Assembly (NCBI RefSeq): GCF_030812785.1
Contig: NZ_JAUSTJ010000002.1
Coordinates: forward strand, 682,001 to 746,000
Length of the DNA: 64,000 nucleotides
Direction: 5' to 3'
Source of the DNA: Sphingomonas kyeonggiensis
GTDB lineage: Bacteria > Pseudomonadota > Alphaproteobacteria > Sphingomonadales > Sphingomonadaceae
Shown here: positions 8,494-17,725 of the stretch, piece by piece
Position numbering within the stretch: position 1 is the first letter of the stretch
Layout: each line of letters starts with the position of its first letter
The notes under the pieces: model-generated
Database searches by the model: none
What the model saw: the letters and a program-made list of their open reading frames with translations, nothing else
Told to the model about the DNA's origin: nothing
Made by a program: the position numbers and the translations under genes

Positions 8494-9414
8494 TCATGCT
8501 CCTTCGATCGCGTCCGTTGCGGGCGCGGCGGCCATCGCGCGAAACGCCGGAACGAGCCACTCGCGGAACCGGGCGATCTTGCGCGTATGCCGGCGGTTCT
8601 CGGCATAGACGAACCAATAGGCAGTGCCCTCGTCGGCTATGTTGGCGAAAGGACATACGAGACGCCCGCTCGCGAGTTCCGAACGCCATAGCATTGGGGT
8701 CATCAGCGCAATTCCATGCCCTGCGAGCGCTGCCTGCCCCTCGGTCGCCTGTGAGTCCATCCGAATGCCGCCGCGCCCGAGATCGTCCCCGATCTCCACA
8801 CCGGCAGCTCGAAACCATATCGGCCACCATCGATCCTGCGGGCTGATCCTCCGCATTTCCAGGGCTTTGCCCGCGTCCAGCGGCAAATCGCGTCCCTCGA
8901 GCAGCGCCGGACTGCACATCGGGGTGAAGTCGACCATCGCCAGATGCTCGGATTTCAGCCCCGGCCAGTCGCCGCGGCCGGATCTTATGGCGACGTCGAT
9001 GCGGGCTTCCGCGAGGTCGATCACCGTACCGCTGACTTCGAGCTCGATCTCGATATCCGGATGCGCGGCCTGGAAGGCGCCGATGTTCCCCGCCAGCCAG
9101 TTGTTCGCGAAACTCGCCGTCGTGGCAATGCGCAATACCGTCTCGCTCTCGCCGGTAAGCTCATCGAACGCCATTTCGATCTCGTCGAAAGCAGTCGCCA
9201 ACCGTGACGCGACGCGGGCACCTCCGGCAGTCAGTTCAGCGCGTCTTCCCCGTCGAACGAAGAGCGGTTCGCCGATCCGCTCCTCGAGTATCTTGATCTG
9301 ATAGCTGACGGCCGCCTGGGTCATCCCCAATTCAGAGGCTGCGGCGGTGAAGGTGCCCCTGCGCGCGACCGCTTCAAATGCGCGAACTGCGGGAAGCGGG
9401 GGGAGCCGTCGCAT
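8494..9414 (-). CDS. LysR family transcriptional regulator (GcvA-like)
   Basis: The 306-residue protein has an N-terminal winged HTH (MRRLPPLPAVRAFEAVARRG, then TAAASELGMTQAAVSYQIK) and a type 2 periplasmic-binding-like effector domain from about residue 90. The opening LPPLPAVRAFEA and the ASELGMTQAAVSYQI helix are typical of the GcvA/AmpR subgroup. The open frame extends 68 codons further upstream, but ATG 9414 gives the family N-terminus. The only divergent neighbour is a 71-codon orphan, so its target is not clear. The effector is unknown. Confidence 0.92.
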   Translation of the reverse strand: MRRLPPLPAVRAFEAVARRGTFTAAASELGMTQAAVSYQIKILEERIGEPLFVRRGRRAELTAGGARVASRLATAFDEIEMAFDELTGESETVLRIATTASFANNWLAGNIGAFQAAHPDIEIELEVSGTVIDLAEARIDVAIRSGRGDWPGLKSEHLAMVDFTPMCSPALLEGRDLPLDAGKALEMRRISPQDRWWPIWFRAAGVEIGDDLGRGGIRMDSQATEGQAALAGHGIALMTPMLWRSELASGRLVCPFANIADEGTAYWFVYAENRRHTRKIARFREWLVPAFRAMAAAPATDAIEGA

Positions 9415-9519
9415 AGGGCTTGATAAAGCCTCTTGATAAGGCGTGTCGATCCCTTTGTTGGACGCGGCAGCCGAAGATCCGCATCTCTTCCAGGCCAGCT
9501 TCAAGTCCGGAGGGCAGCC

Positions 9520-9735
9520 ATGATCGATGAGATGTATGATCGCGCCTGGGGTGAACATCGCCAGCGCTTCAGCCAGGATATAAGCGCTGTGTTGCGCAAG
9601 GCTGGGCGCGCGTTGCAACCCGCATCAAGGCGCCGAATGTCTTCGGACGGGAAGCCGGATATTCGCGGTTTGGCGCAAGGTGACGAAGAACGCGTTGACG
9701 CGGGGGCACGCTTCGCGGCGGCGGATGTCGGATGA
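9520..9735 (+). CDS. Small protein of unknown function, 71 residues
   Basis: The start MIDEMYDRAWGEHRQRFSQD is preceded by GGAGGG five bases upstream, a good ribosome-binding site. The first 35 residues look like a helical protein opening, while the rest is rich in Arg, Asp and Gly and less convincing. The stop is a TGA at 9733. A GC-rich region can give an open frame of this length by chance, so the call rests on the ribosome-binding site and the plausible N-terminus. It lies between the divergent LysR gene and the convergent cupin gene. Confidence 0.4.
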   Translation: MIDEMYDRAWGEHRQRFSQDISAVLRKAGRALQPASRRRMSSDGKPDIRGLAQGDEERVDAGARFAAADVG

Positions 9736-9774
9736 GAGATGGTGAGGCCCGCTACGACACGCGGCTGGCTCTCG

Positions 9775-10248
9775 CTATTTCGCCCCAGGCAGCTTGATCT
9801 CCAGCAGCACGAGCCGCTCGCCGGTGATGCCGAACCAGTGCGGCACGCCGGCGGGGACCAGGATGACGTCGCCCGGGCCGAGCGTGCGGGTGGTGCCGCC
9901 CTCGATGCGGCTGCCTTCGACCAGGCCGGGGTTGCGGGTCGCCGGGTCCGCCAGGGTGCCGCCCGAGACCAGGGTGCCGGCGCCTTCCAGCACGATCGCA
10001 TATTCGGCCTCGGCCGGGTGGACCGCGGGGCGGCCCGGCTTCTTCCAGATCTCGATCGCCGCGACCCGCTCGCCGTCGCGCACCAGCGGTCGCCACATGA
10101 AGCCCTGGTCGGGCTTCATCTCGGCGAGCATCGCGCGGGTCTGGGCCTGGACCTCGGTGCTGCCGGCGAAGCTGGTTGGGTCGGTGGTCGTCTGGGCCGA
10201 GGCGATGCCGGACGCGCATGCTAGGAGGAGCGCGAGGGTCTTTGCCAT
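9775..10248 (-). CDS. Secreted cupin-domain protein
   Basis: The 157-residue protein has a signal peptide (AKTLALLLACASGIASAQ) and one small cupin barrel. The cupin motifs are PAEAEYAIVLEGAGTLVSGG (motif 1, degenerate in its metal ligands) and LGPGDVILVPAGVPHWF (motif 2, with the His). A periplasmic role in binding a small ligand or metal is likely, but the substrate cannot be told. The ATG at 10248 is chosen because the signal peptide begins there. It is divergent from the GH31 gene, with a half palindromic repeat between them. Confidence 0.8.
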   Translation of the reverse strand: MAKTLALLLACASGIASAQTTTDPTSFAGSTEVQAQTRAMLAEMKPDQGFMWRPLVRDGERVAAIEIWKKPGRPAVHPAEAEYAIVLEGAGTLVSGGTLADPATRNPGLVEGSRIEGGTTRTLGPGDVILVPAGVPHWFGITGERLVLLEIKLPGAK

Positions 10249-10304
10249 GGTTTTCACTGCGTCTCTCCTCTGCCGGTCCGTTGGCGACAAGACATAAGAA
10301 GCGG

Positions 10305-10328
10305 GGCCCCGGGTCAAGCCCGGGGCGA
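10305..10328. repeat. Solitary half of a type A palindromic repeat
   Basis: The sequence around ccccgggtcaagcccgggg followed by cgac matches one arm of the type A repeats, with a variant stem. No inverted partner arm was found nearby, so this is a single REP-like hairpin. It lies in the divergent region between the cupin and GH31 genes. Confidence 0.6.
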
Positions 10329-10407
10329 CGGGGAAGGACTACGACCTTAGCCGTGCTTGCGGCGGCGGAAGTTTCGCGCAACGCAAGGGGCAGGGGAGAG
10401 TCGAACG

Positions 10408-12747
10408 ATGCGGATTGCCCAGGTTGTTTGTGGTCTTGCCCTGGCGTTGGCGCCGCTCTCCGCCGGCGCCCAGTCGCTGGCCACGGTCGAGCGCAACGGC
10501 GCCTTCGTCGCGGTCGAGCCCTATGCGCCGAACATCGTGCGGGTGACGATCTCGCTCGAGCGGGCGCTGAGCGGCGCGGCGCCGGGCCCTGGCATTTCGG
10601 GCAAGGCCGATGCGAAGGGCTGGACGCACAAGGCGGACGGCAGCGGCGACGTGTTCGCCTCGCCGGCGCTGACGCTCACCGTCGATCCGCAGCCCTGGCC
10701 GAAGGCGCCGAGCCAGATGGAGCGCTATTTCGTGCCGTCGCTGCCCCGGGTGTCGCTGTCGGTGCGCGGGGCGGACGGGCGGCTGCTCACCCGGATGAAC
10801 GGCTGGGAACTGGCGCCGCACACGGTGAACGGCGAGAAGACGTTCAAGGCGGGGGCGAGCTTCGCCGCGCCGACGGACGAGCATTATTACGGGCTCGGGC
10901 AGAACCAGGAGAGCGTGGGCGCGCTCGACCTGCGCGGGCGGACGATCGACTGCCGGCACTATTACGACGCGCCGGCGGGCGAGACGGTGTGCATTCCGTT
11001 CCTGATGACGAACAAGGGCTATGCGGTGGTGTGGGACAACCCGTCCGCCACCATCGTCTCTCCCGGTCTGCACGGCAGCACCCACTGGCAATCAGAGGTG
11101 GGCGAGCGGGTCTCCTTCTTCGTGATCACCGGGGCGACCACCGACGCGATCTATGCCGGCTATGCCCGGCTGACCGGCGACACGCCGCTGCCGCCCAAGG
11201 CGGCCTTCGGGCTGATCCAGAGCAAGGCGCGCTACGAGAGCCAGAAGGAGCTGCTCGGGGTGGCCGAGGGCTATCGCAGCCGCGGCTATCCGCTCGACGT
11301 GATGGTGCTCGACTGGTTCTACTGGACGCGGATGGGGCAGCTCGACATCGACCGGACTTTCTTCCCGGACCCTGCGGGGATGAACAAGCAGCTCCACGAC
11401 CAGGGCATGCACAGCATCATCAGCGTGTGGCCGCGCTTCGAACGCGAATCGCGCTATTTCAACCTGCTGAGCGCCAAGGGCTGGTTGCTGAAGGACAAGG
11501 ACGGCGGAGTCGTGGATGGCCTGCCGGTGCGCGCGGACCGGGCGGGGGCGCTGCTCGACAGCACCAATCCCGAGGCGCGGGCGTGGTTCTGGGAGAAGAT
11601 TCGCGACAATATCGCCAGCCAGGGCTTCGACTGGTTCTGGCTCGACGAGACCGAGCCCGACCTGGTGCCCGACGGCAATTTCTATTCGATCGGATCGGGC
11701 GACCGCTATCACAACCTCTATCCGCTGGTGCACACCGCCAGCGTGATGGAGGGATCGGCGCGCGACCGGCCGGATTTCCGCAACCTGATCCTCGCCCGCG
11801 CGGCCTATCTGGGCACGCAGCATTCGGGCGCGCTCTTCTGGTCGTCGGACGTGCAGGCCACCTGGGAGGCGCTGCGCAGGCAGGTACCGGCGGGGCTCAA
11901 CTTCACCGCCAGCGGCCACGCCTATTGGAGCAGCGACACCGGCGGCTGGCAGTGGCCGGGCGGTCCGCCGGCCGAGCGCCCGGTGCTGCTCGATCCGGCG
12001 GGCGCCACGGCGATGGGAGCGGACTACAAGGACTATCCCGAGCTGTTCACGCGCTGGTTCGCCTACAATGTCTTCACCCCGACCTTGCGTATCCATGGCC
12101 AGCGGCCGGGCACCGCGATCTGGGAATATGGCGCGGCGGCCGAGCCGGTGCTCGCGAAGTTCCTGCGGCTGCGCTACGCGCTGATCCCCTATCTCTATGC
12201 GCTGGGGTACAAGACGCACGAGACCGGCGCACCGTTCATGCGCGGGCTGTTCATGGACTTCCCGGACGATCCCAATGTCGCGAATTTGGGCGATGAGTAC
12301 ATGTTCGGGCCCGCCTTCCTGGTCGCGCCGGTGACCGAGCAGGGGGTGACGTCGCGGCGGGTGTACCTGCCTGCCGGGACCGACTGGTATGATTACTGGA
12401 CCGAGGAGAAGCATGCGGGCGGGCAATGGGTGACCGCCGTGGCGCCGATCGACCGGATTCCGCTGTTCGTGCGGGCGGGGTCGATCGTGCCGCTGGGCGC
12501 GCAGGTACTCAACACCTCGGCGCGCCAGCCGCTTGAGGCGATCCGCGTCTATCCGGGACGGGACGCCAGCTTCACCCTCTACGACGATGACGGCGTGACC
12601 AACGCCTATCGCAAAGGGGCGGGGACCCGCACCGAGCTGCGTTGGAACGACCGGGAAGGGCGGCTTTCCGCGTCGGGCAAGCTGCCCGGCGGGCAGGATC
12701 TCCAGGCGCTGGTACGGGTCGCGGGGGCCCCGTCTGCGCCGAAATGA
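10408..12747 (+). CDS. Glycoside hydrolase family 31 (alpha-glucosidase/alpha-xylosidase type), secreted
   Basis: The 779-residue protein has a signal peptide ending SAGAQ, so it is expected in the periplasm or outside. The order is an N-terminal mutarotase-like beta domain, a TIM barrel from about residue 255, and a C-terminal beta-sandwich (DUF5110-like) from about 690. The catalytic nucleophile is Asp413 in WFWLDETEPD and the acid/base is Asp510 in YWSSDTGGW. Retaining cleavage of alpha-linked glucosides or xylosides is expected; the exact substrate is not readable. The start at 10408 has ggggagag upstream. The cupin gene is divergent. Confidence 0.92.
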   Translation: MRIAQVVCGLALALAPLSAGAQSLATVERNGAFVAVEPYAPNIVRVTISLERALSGAAPGPGISGKADAKGWTHKADGSGDVFASPALTLTVDPQPWPKAPSQMERYFVPSLPRVSLSVRGADGRLLTRMNGWELAPHTVNGEKTFKAGASFAAPTDEHYYGLGQNQESVGALDLRGRTIDCRHYYDAPAGETVCIPFLMTNKGYAVVWDNPSATIVSPGLHGSTHWQSEVGERVSFFVITGATTDAIYAGYARLTGDTPLPPKAAFGLIQSKARYESQKELLGVAEGYRSRGYPLDVMVLDWFYWTRMGQLDIDRTFFPDPAGMNKQLHDQGMHSIISVWPRFERESRYFNLLSAKGWLLKDKDGGVVDGLPVRADRAGALLDSTNPEARAWFWEKIRDNIASQGFDWFWLDETEPDLVPDGNFYSIGSGDRYHNLYPLVHTASVMEGSARDRPDFRNLILARAAYLGTQHSGALFWSSDVQATWEALRRQVPAGLNFTASGHAYWSSDTGGWQWPGGPPAERPVLLDPAGATAMGADYKDYPELFTRWFAYNVFTPTLRIHGQRPGTAIWEYGAAAEPVLAKFLRLRYALIPYLYALGYKTHETGAPFMRGLFMDFPDDPNVANLGDEYMFGPAFLVAPVTEQGVTSRRVYLPAGTDWYDYWTEEKHAGGQWVTAVAPIDRIPLFVRAGSIVPLGAQVLNTSARQPLEAIRVYPGRDASFTLYDDDGVTNAYRKGAGTRTELRWNDREGRLSASGKLPGGQDLQALVRVAGAPSAPK

Positions 12748-12880
12748 CGGCCGGGCATTTTCGTAACGGAACCAGCCGGACCCCTTGCGCGTCGAGCCCT
12801 GCGTAACGACATTCGTTGATTGCCTTTGCTGCGCGTGCTAACGGCGCGCCCGCAATTAGAAGATCGAGAACGCAGGTCGC

Positions 12881-12925
12881 ATGACCAGGTCCGTTTCCTT
12901 TCCGACGCGACACCCGCGCCCGTGA
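12881..12925 (+). other. Possible 14-codon leader ORF overlapping the kup start
   Basis: ATG at 12881 opens a short frame, [14 protein letters not shown], whose TGA stop at 12923-12925 overlaps the proposed GTG of kup as GTGA. The kup start lacks a clear Shine-Dalgarno of its own, while this ATG has gcagg eight to four bases upstream. Translation of the leader could feed ribosomes to kup. It is a reading from sequence only and could be chance. Confidence 0.3.
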
Positions 12926-14853
12926 ACATCCCCAAAGAAGGAGCCGACGAGTCGGCTCCGGCTCCGCTCGACGCGCATGCCGCGCATGGCCACAGCCATG
13001 ACGCGACGTGGAAACTGGCGATCGGGGCGATCGGCATCGTCTTCGGCGATATCGGCACCAGCCCGCTCTACGCCTTCCGCGAGACCTTTGCCGGGCACCA
13101 CAAGCTCGACCTCGACACGATGCACATCATGGGCGTCATCAGCCTGATGTTCTGGTCGATGATGGTGGTGGTGACGCTGAAGTACGTCACGATCATCATG
13201 CGGGCGGACAACAAGGGCGAGGGCGGCAGCCTGGCGCTGCTCGCGCTGATCTCGCGCAGCAGCGGCAACCCCAAGCGCTGGACGCAGGGGATTGTGCTGC
13301 TCGGGGTGTTCGCCACCGCGCTCTTCTATGGCGACTCGATGATCACCCCGGCGGTGTCGGTGCTGTCCGCGGTCGAGGGCCTCTCGGTCGCGGCGCCGGG
13401 CTTTGCCAAGCTGGTGCTGCCGATCGCGGTGGTCATCCTGGTGCTGCTCTTCTCGATCCAGCGGACGGGCACGTCGCGAGTCGGCGCCTTTTTCGGCCCG
13501 ATCATGCTGTTCTACTTCCTGACGATCGCGACGCTGGGCACGCTGAGCCTGGTGCAGACGCCGACGATCCTCAACGCGCTGCTGCCGCACCATGCGCTGA
13601 TGTTCTTCGCGGCGGACCCGATCAAGGCGTTCCTGGCGCTCGGCTCGGTGGTGCTGGCGGTAACGGGCGCCGAAGCGCTCTATGCCGACATGGGCCATTT
13701 CGGCCGCAAGCCGATCCGCATCTCGTGGCTGTGGTTCGTGCTGCCGGCGCTGATCCTCAACTACATGGGGCAGGGTGCGCTGCTGATGCGCGACCCTGCG
13801 GCGCTGCACAGCCCGTTCTACGAGCTCGCGCCGGAGGTGCTGCAGTTCCCGCTCGTCATCCTGGCGACCATGGCCGCGGTGATCGCGTCGCAGGCAGTGA
13901 TCTCGGGCGCCTTCTCGGTCACCCAGCAGGCGATCCAACTCGGCTTCGTGCCGCGGCTGCGCATCGAGCATACCAGCGCCTCGACCGCCGGGCAGATCTA
14001 CATCCCGCTGATCAACTGGGCTCTGATGATCATGGTGATCCTGCTCGTCCTGACTTTCCAGACTTCGTCGAATCTCACCGCTGCGTACGGCATCGCCGTG
14101 ACCGGCGCGATGCTGATCGACAACTGCCTGCTGGCGGTGGTGCTGTTCGGCCTGTGGAAGTGGAAGAAGCGCTATGCGATCCCGCTGCTCGCGCTGTTCT
14201 TCACCGTCGACCTGGCCTATTTCGCCGCGAACCTGACCAAGGTGCCCGATGGCGGCTGGTTCCCGCTGTTCGTCGGCTTCGTGGTGTTTACCCTGCTGAC
14301 CACCTGGTCGAAGGGCCGGCAGCTGATGATCAACCGGCTGCGCGAGAGCGCGATGCCGATCAAGATCTTCATCACCTCCGCCGCCACCGCCGCCACGCGG
14401 GTGCCGGGCACCGCGGTGTTCATGACCTCGACCCCCGAGGGCGTGCCGCACGCGCTGCTCCACAACCTCAAGCACAACAAGGTGCTGCACGAGCGGGTGA
14501 TCCTGCTGACGGTGAAGATCAAGGACGTGCCCTATGTTCCTGACGAGAACCGGATGATGATCGAGGACCTGGGCAAGGGCTTCCACCGCATGATCCTGGC
14601 CTATGGCTTCATGCAGGAGGCGGACGTGCCGGCGGCGCTCAAGTCGGTCAACGCGTGCGGCGCCGAGTTCAAGATGATGGAGACCAGCTTCTTCCTCGCC
14701 CGCCAGACCCTGTTGCCCTCGTCGCGGCCGGGGATGATGATCTGGCGCGAGAAGCTGTTCGCCTGGATGCTGCGCAACGCCGAAAGCGCGATGGAGTTCT
14801 TTCGCCTGCCGACCAATCGCGTGGTCGAGCTGGGCAGCCAGGTGGAAATCTGA
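12922..14853 (+). CDS. kup: Low-affinity potassium transporter Kup
   Basis: Kup is a K+/H+ symporter of the inner membrane. The 643-residue protein has the signature [21 protein letters not shown] at the first helix, about twelve membrane segments up to residue 460, and a cytoplasmic C-terminal domain of about 150 residues. Conserved [29 protein letters not shown] and [10 protein letters not shown] segments are present. The start is uncertain. GTG 12922 gives a sensible hydrophilic N-terminus rich in His, whereas the open frame continues back to a TTG at 12820. No nearby partner gene suggests a special role. Confidence 0.95.
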   Translation: MNIPKEGADESAPAPLDAHAAHGHSHDATWKLAIGAIGIVFGDIGTSPLYAFRETFAGHHKLDLDTMHIMGVISLMFWSMMVVVTLKYVTIIMRADNKGEGGSLALLALISRSSGNPKRWTQGIVLLGVFATALFYGDSMITPAVSVLSAVEGLSVAAPGFAKLVLPIAVVILVLLFSIQRTGTSRVGAFFGPIMLFYFLTIATLGTLSLVQTPTILNALLPHHALMFFAADPIKAFLALGSVVLAVTGAEALYADMGHFGRKPIRISWLWFVLPALILNYMGQGALLMRDPAALHSPFYELAPEVLQFPLVILATMAAVIASQAVISGAFSVTQQAIQLGFVPRLRIEHTSASTAGQIYIPLINWALMIMVILLVLTFQTSSNLTAAYGIAVTGAMLIDNCLLAVVLFGLWKWKKRYAIPLLALFFTVDLAYFAANLTKVPDGGWFPLFVGFVVFTLLTTWSKGRQLMINRLRESAMPIKIFITSAATAATRVPGTAVFMTSTPEGVPHALLHNLKHNKVLHERVILLTVKIKDVPYVPDENRMMIEDLGKGFHRMILAYGFMQEADVPAALKSVNACGAEFKMMETSFFLARQTLLPSSRPGMMIWREKLFAWMLRNAESAMEFFRLPTNRVVELGSQVEI

Positions 14854-14876
14854 TCCCGGACTCTGGCCGTACCTGC

Positions 14877-14976
14877 CTTTCCCCGGCGAAGGCCGGGGCC
14901 CAGACCTGGAATCTGGTGGAGCGCTGCCGCGCTCGAAATCTGTCGGGGCTGTCCCCTGGCCTTCGCCGGCGAAAAG
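14877..14976. repeat. Palindromic repeat element, type B copy 1 (degenerate)
   Basis: The left arm carries ttccccggcgaaggccgggg and the right arm a decayed complement (cccctggccttcgccggcga). The unit lies just after kup and reaches to within 15 bases of the next start codon. Type B differs from type A in the stem sequence around the loop. Confidence 0.7.
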
Positions 14977-14989
14977 TTCTGGTGGGCCG

Positions 14990-15508
14990 GTGAAGCTCGA
15001 GCCAAGACCCGCGCCGCTGATCGTCACGGCGCTGCTCGGGCGGCAGGACCAGGCCTGGTTCAACGCCCTGCGCCGCGAGCATTATCCGCCCGAGCGGAAT
15101 GTGCTCGACGCGCACCTGACGCTGTTCCACCAGCTGCCGCCGTCGGTGGCGGACGAGCTCAAGCACCGGCTTTCGGTGGAGACGCGCGGGGTGCGGGCGC
15201 CGCGGGCGAAGGTGACCGGGCTGATGTCGCTGGGCGGCGGGGTCGCCTACCGAATCGAGGCGCCGGAGCTGGTGGCGATTCGCGAGGGGCTGCTCGATGC
15301 GTTCGCGGGCTTGCTCACGCCGCAGGATGCCGGCCGCTGGCGCCCGCACGTCACCATCCAGAACAAGGTGCGCCCGGTGCTCGCCAAGGCGGTGCTGACC
15401 GCGCTTTCGCGCGATTTCGTGCCGCGCGAGGTGGAAATCGCGGGGCTGGCGAGCTGGCATTATCGCGGCGGACCCTGGGAAGCACATTCCCGTCACATGT
15501 TCGCTTGA
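14990..15508 (+). CDS. 2'-5' RNA ligase/cyclic phosphodiesterase family protein (2H phosphoesterase)
   Basis: The 172-residue protein carries the two HxT motifs of the 2H phosphoesterase superfamily, HLTLF at about residue 42 and HVTIQ at about residue 120. They form the paired catalytic histidines. Members open or form 2',5'-linked or 2',3'-cyclic phosphates in RNA, but the physiological substrate of bacterial members like this is often unknown. GTG at 14990 is the only start before the first motif. The stop overlaps the -35 hexamer of the candidate tRNA promoter downstream. Confidence 0.85.
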   Translation: MKLEPRPAPLIVTALLGRQDQAWFNALRREHYPPERNVLDAHLTLFHQLPPSVADELKHRLSVETRGVRAPRAKVTGLMSLGGGVAYRIEAPELVAIREGLLDAFAGLLTPQDAGRWRPHVTIQNKVRPVLAKAVLTALSRDFVPREVEIAGLASWHYRGGPWEAHSRHMFA

Positions 15509-15533
15509 CCTTGGGCGAGGCCGGACCTATTGG
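15505..15533 (+). promoter_or_regulatory. Candidate sigma-70 promoter of the tRNA gene
   Basis: TTGACC and TATTGG are separated by 17 bases, close to the consensus layout. The predicted start of transcription near 15540 lies about 24 bases before the tRNA 5' end. The -35 box overlaps the stop codon of the preceding gene. Confidence 0.5.
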
Positions 15534-15563
15534 GCCCCCTCGCTTCGGCGACAGCCTCTTTGG

Positions 15564-15640
15564 GGCGGAGTAGCTCAGTTGGTTAGAGCAGCGGAATCAT
15601 AATCCGCGTGTCGGGGGTTCAAGTCCCTCCTCCGCTACCA
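15564..15640 (+). tRNA. tRNA with CAU anticodon, probably elongator tRNA-Met
   Basis: The 77-base gene folds as a complete cloverleaf. The acceptor stem is GGCGGAG with CTCCGCT, the D arm is GCTC...GAGC, the anticodon arm is GCGGA-ATCATAA-TCCGC and the T arm is GGGGG-TTCAAGT-CCCTC. CCA is encoded. The anticodon is CAT. An initiator is excluded because the initiator-type mismatch and the three G-C pairs in the anticodon stem are absent. tRNA-Ile2 with a lysidine-modified CAU is the alternative; overall similarity to alphaproteobacterial elongator Met favours Met. The acceptor ends in a G-U pair. Confidence 0.93.
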
Positions 15641-15828
15641 TTAGTCCCCCCGACCCTGCGGGGCTTGAGGTGATCGGCCGCCGATCGAAGTGACCCCTCG
15701 CTAGCAGCGCTTTCAGGCCCCCAGCCAAAGCTGTTGTCCACAGCCATTGCGGGCGCGCCTACACTCCCCATGTTGCCTCGACCCTTGCGCAGCCCCTAGA
15801 TGCGGGGCTCAGCCATTTCGGAAGCCCT

Positions 15829-16803
15829 ATGACCGCCACCCATTCGACTCGCATGCTGATCCTCGGCTCCGGCCCCGCCGGCCTCACCGCCGCCATCTAT
15901 GGCGCGCGCGCCGGCATGGCGCCGATCGTGGTGCAGGGCATCCAGCCCGGCGGCCAGCTGATGACCACCACCGATGTCGAGAATTATCCCGGCTTCCGCG
16001 ACGTGATCCAGGGGCCCTGGCTGATGCAGGAGATGCAGGCACAGGCAGAGCATGTCGGCGCGCAGATGATGTGGGACACGATCGTCGAGGTCGACGTCTC
16101 CCAGCGCCCATTCCGCATGGTCGGCGACAGCGGCACCGTGTACCTCGGTGACGTCCTCGTGATCGCCACCGGCGCCCAGGCCAAGTGGCTGGGCCTCGAT
16201 TCGGAGCGGCTGCTTCAGGGCAAGGGCGTGAGCGCCTGCGCGACCTGCGACGGCTTCTTCTTCCGCGGCAAGAAGGTCGCGGTGATCGGCGGCGGCAACA
16301 CCGCGGTGGAGGAGGCGCTCTACCTCACCAACCACAGCCATGACGTCACCGTGATCCACCGCCGCGATTCGTTCCGCGCCGAAAAGATCCTGCAACAGCG
16401 CCTGTTCGCCAATGAGCGGATCAACGTGCTGTGGAACAAGAAGGTCGAGCGCTTCATCGGCGGCGGCCAGCCCGAGGGGCTGGTCGGCATCGAGCTGAGG
16501 GACATGGAGACCGGCGAGCTCTCGACGATCGACGTCGATGGCGGCTTCGTCGCGATCGGCCACCACCCTGCGACCGAGCTGTTCCGCGGCCATATCGAGC
16601 TGGATTCGGACGGTTATATCGTGGTCGAGACCGGCACGACCAGGACCAGCGTGCCGGGCGTGTTCGCCTGCGGCGACGTGATGGACAAGCATTACCGCCA
16701 GGCGGTGACCGCCGCCGGCACCGGCTGCATGGCCGCGCTCGACGCCGAGCGCTTCCTGGCCGAGGCGGACTTCGAGACGGTGGTCCAGCACGCGGCGGAG
16801 TGA
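15829..16803 (+). CDS. trxB: Thioredoxin-disulfide reductase
   Basis: The enzyme transfers electrons from NADPH through FAD and a redox cysteine pair to thioredoxin in the cytoplasm. The 324-residue protein has an FAD motif at the N-terminus (ILGSGPAGLTAAIYGARAG), the active site CATC (Cys137, Cys140) and the NADPH motif VAVIGGGNTAVEEALYL. The C-terminal FAD motif is GVFACGDVMD. Length and motifs match the family. It stands next to the tRNA gene and a type B repeat, without an evident operon partner. Confidence 0.97.
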   Translation: MTATHSTRMLILGSGPAGLTAAIYGARAGMAPIVVQGIQPGGQLMTTTDVENYPGFRDVIQGPWLMQEMQAQAEHVGAQMMWDTIVEVDVSQRPFRMVGDSGTVYLGDVLVIATGAQAKWLGLDSERLLQGKGVSACATCDGFFFRGKKVAVIGGGNTAVEEALYLTNHSHDVTVIHRRDSFRAEKILQQRLFANERINVLWNKKVERFIGGGQPEGLVGIELRDMETGELSTIDVDGGFVAIGHHPATELFRGHIELDSDGYIVVETGTTRTSVPGVFACGDVMDKHYRQAVTAAGTGCMAALDAERFLAEADFETVVQHAAE

Positions 16804-16832
16804 TCCGCGTAGACGCGGGGGCTGGCATTGCT

Positions 16833-16933
16833 TTTCCCCGGCGAAGGCCGGGGCCCAGTCCTTGAAAGTCACGCGCCTTGGCGCGTCTTCGCCGCGCACT
16901 GCCTAGTCTGGGCCCCGGCCTTCGCCGGGGAGA
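16833..16933. repeat. Palindromic repeat element, type B copy 2
   Basis: The arms are ttccccggcgaaggccgggg on the left and its exact complement on the right, followed by outer pairing of cccagt with the complementary bases. About 50 bases lie between. It sits between the convergent trxB and hydrolase 1 genes and could also serve as a bidirectional terminator. Its arms are nearly identical to the copy inside the tyrosine-kinase gene at 37469. Confidence 0.85.
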
Positions 16934-16936
16934 GGG

Positions 16937-17725
16937 CTAGCGGATAGCCTCGAGCACCTTCTCGAACAGCCAGTCCTTGTCGGCGGTGCTGGCGAAACTG
17001 TGGTTGTCGCTGTCGAGCTGGTCGATCTTCACCTTCGCGCGTGCTGCGTCGAACGCCGGTTCCTTGAAGGCATCGGCGAAGGCGATGGCGGTGTTGTCGC
17101 CATTGGCGAGCAGGATCGTCACCGGCACCTGCGCGTCGCCCAGCGCGGCTGCGAGGCGGCCGGCGAGCGAAGTATCGGCTTGCGGCGCGCTCTTCGAGAT
17201 CCTGGCCAACCCCTTGGCGAGCTTGGCGATGTTCACGCCGCCGCGGGCGGCGCGCAGCCACTCCTTCGGGTCGCGCAACTTGGCGGCATAGTGGGAGCGG
17301 ATCGCCGCGGCGGGGGGCATCTCGTCCACGGTCTCGACCGTCCAGGGATTGGCGAGGACTAGCCCGTCTATCCCGGCTTGGGCGTGGAAGAAGGCAAGGG
17401 CGGTGGCGGCGTCGCAATTGCCATAGGCGATGATGCGCTCGACCCCGGTCTCGCGAAAGGCCTGCGCCGCCGCTGCTATATCGGTCGCACTGCTCTCGAA
17501 CCCGCCATTGTCGCCGGTCGAATCGCCGATGCCGCGGCGGTCGTAGCGCAATACCGGATGGTCGGCGCGGGCGACGCGCTCGGCCAGTTGCGCCATGCCG
17601 CGATGCGCGCCGATGCGGATCTCGTTGCCGCCCGAGACGATCAGCAGCCCGGTGGTCCCGGCCGCGTCGTCGAGCGTGCCGACCAAAGTCTCGTCGCCGC
17701 AGCCGAACTCGATCAGCTTGCGCAT
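16937..17725 (-). CDS. Hydrolase 1, exosortase A system-associated (alpha/beta hydrolase)
   Basis: The 262-residue protein is an alpha/beta hydrolase of the type found only beside XrtA loci (TIGR03100-like). It has the strand-turn VLRYDRRGIGDSTG and a nucleophile elbow GNCDAA with Cys104 where most relatives have serine. A late Asp (ANGDNTAI) and a late His (SDNHSF) could complete a triad. The reaction is unknown. It is the last gene of a leftward set, acyl carrier protein, hydrolase 2, hydrolase 1. Its ATG lies inside the end of hydrolase 2 (13-base overlap), so the genes are coupled. Confidence 0.9.
   Translation of the reverse strand: MRKLIEFGCGDETLVGTLDDAAGTTGLLIVSGGNEIRIGAHRGMAQLAERVARADHPVLRYDRRGIGDSTGDNGGFESSATDIAAAAQAFRETGVERIIAYGNCDAATALAFFHAQAGIDGLVLANPWTVETVDEMPPAAAIRSHYAAKLRDPKEWLRAARGGVNIAKLAKGLARISKSAPQADTSLAGRLAAALGDAQVPVTILLANGDNTAIAFADAFKEPAFDAARAKVKIDQLDSDNHSFASTADKDWLFEKVLEAIR

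Noticed and set aside
10176..12296. A 706-codon open frame in another frame over the GH31 gene
   Set aside because: The GH31 frame has catalytic motifs and a signal peptide; this one starts inside the cupin gene and is Arg/Gly/Ala-rich.
12856..15063. A 735-codon open frame on the minus strand over kup
   Set aside because: It is antisense to a clear Kup gene, rich in Arg, His, Gln and Asp as GC-rich shadows are, and has no recognisable motif.
15564..15640. The CAU tRNA as initiator tRNA
   Set aside because: It has a paired first acceptor position and lacks the three G-C pairs of the anticodon stem.
15564..16803. A genomic island inserted at the tRNA gene
   Set aside because: No integrase and no repeat of the tRNA 3' end were found; the next genes are housekeeping.
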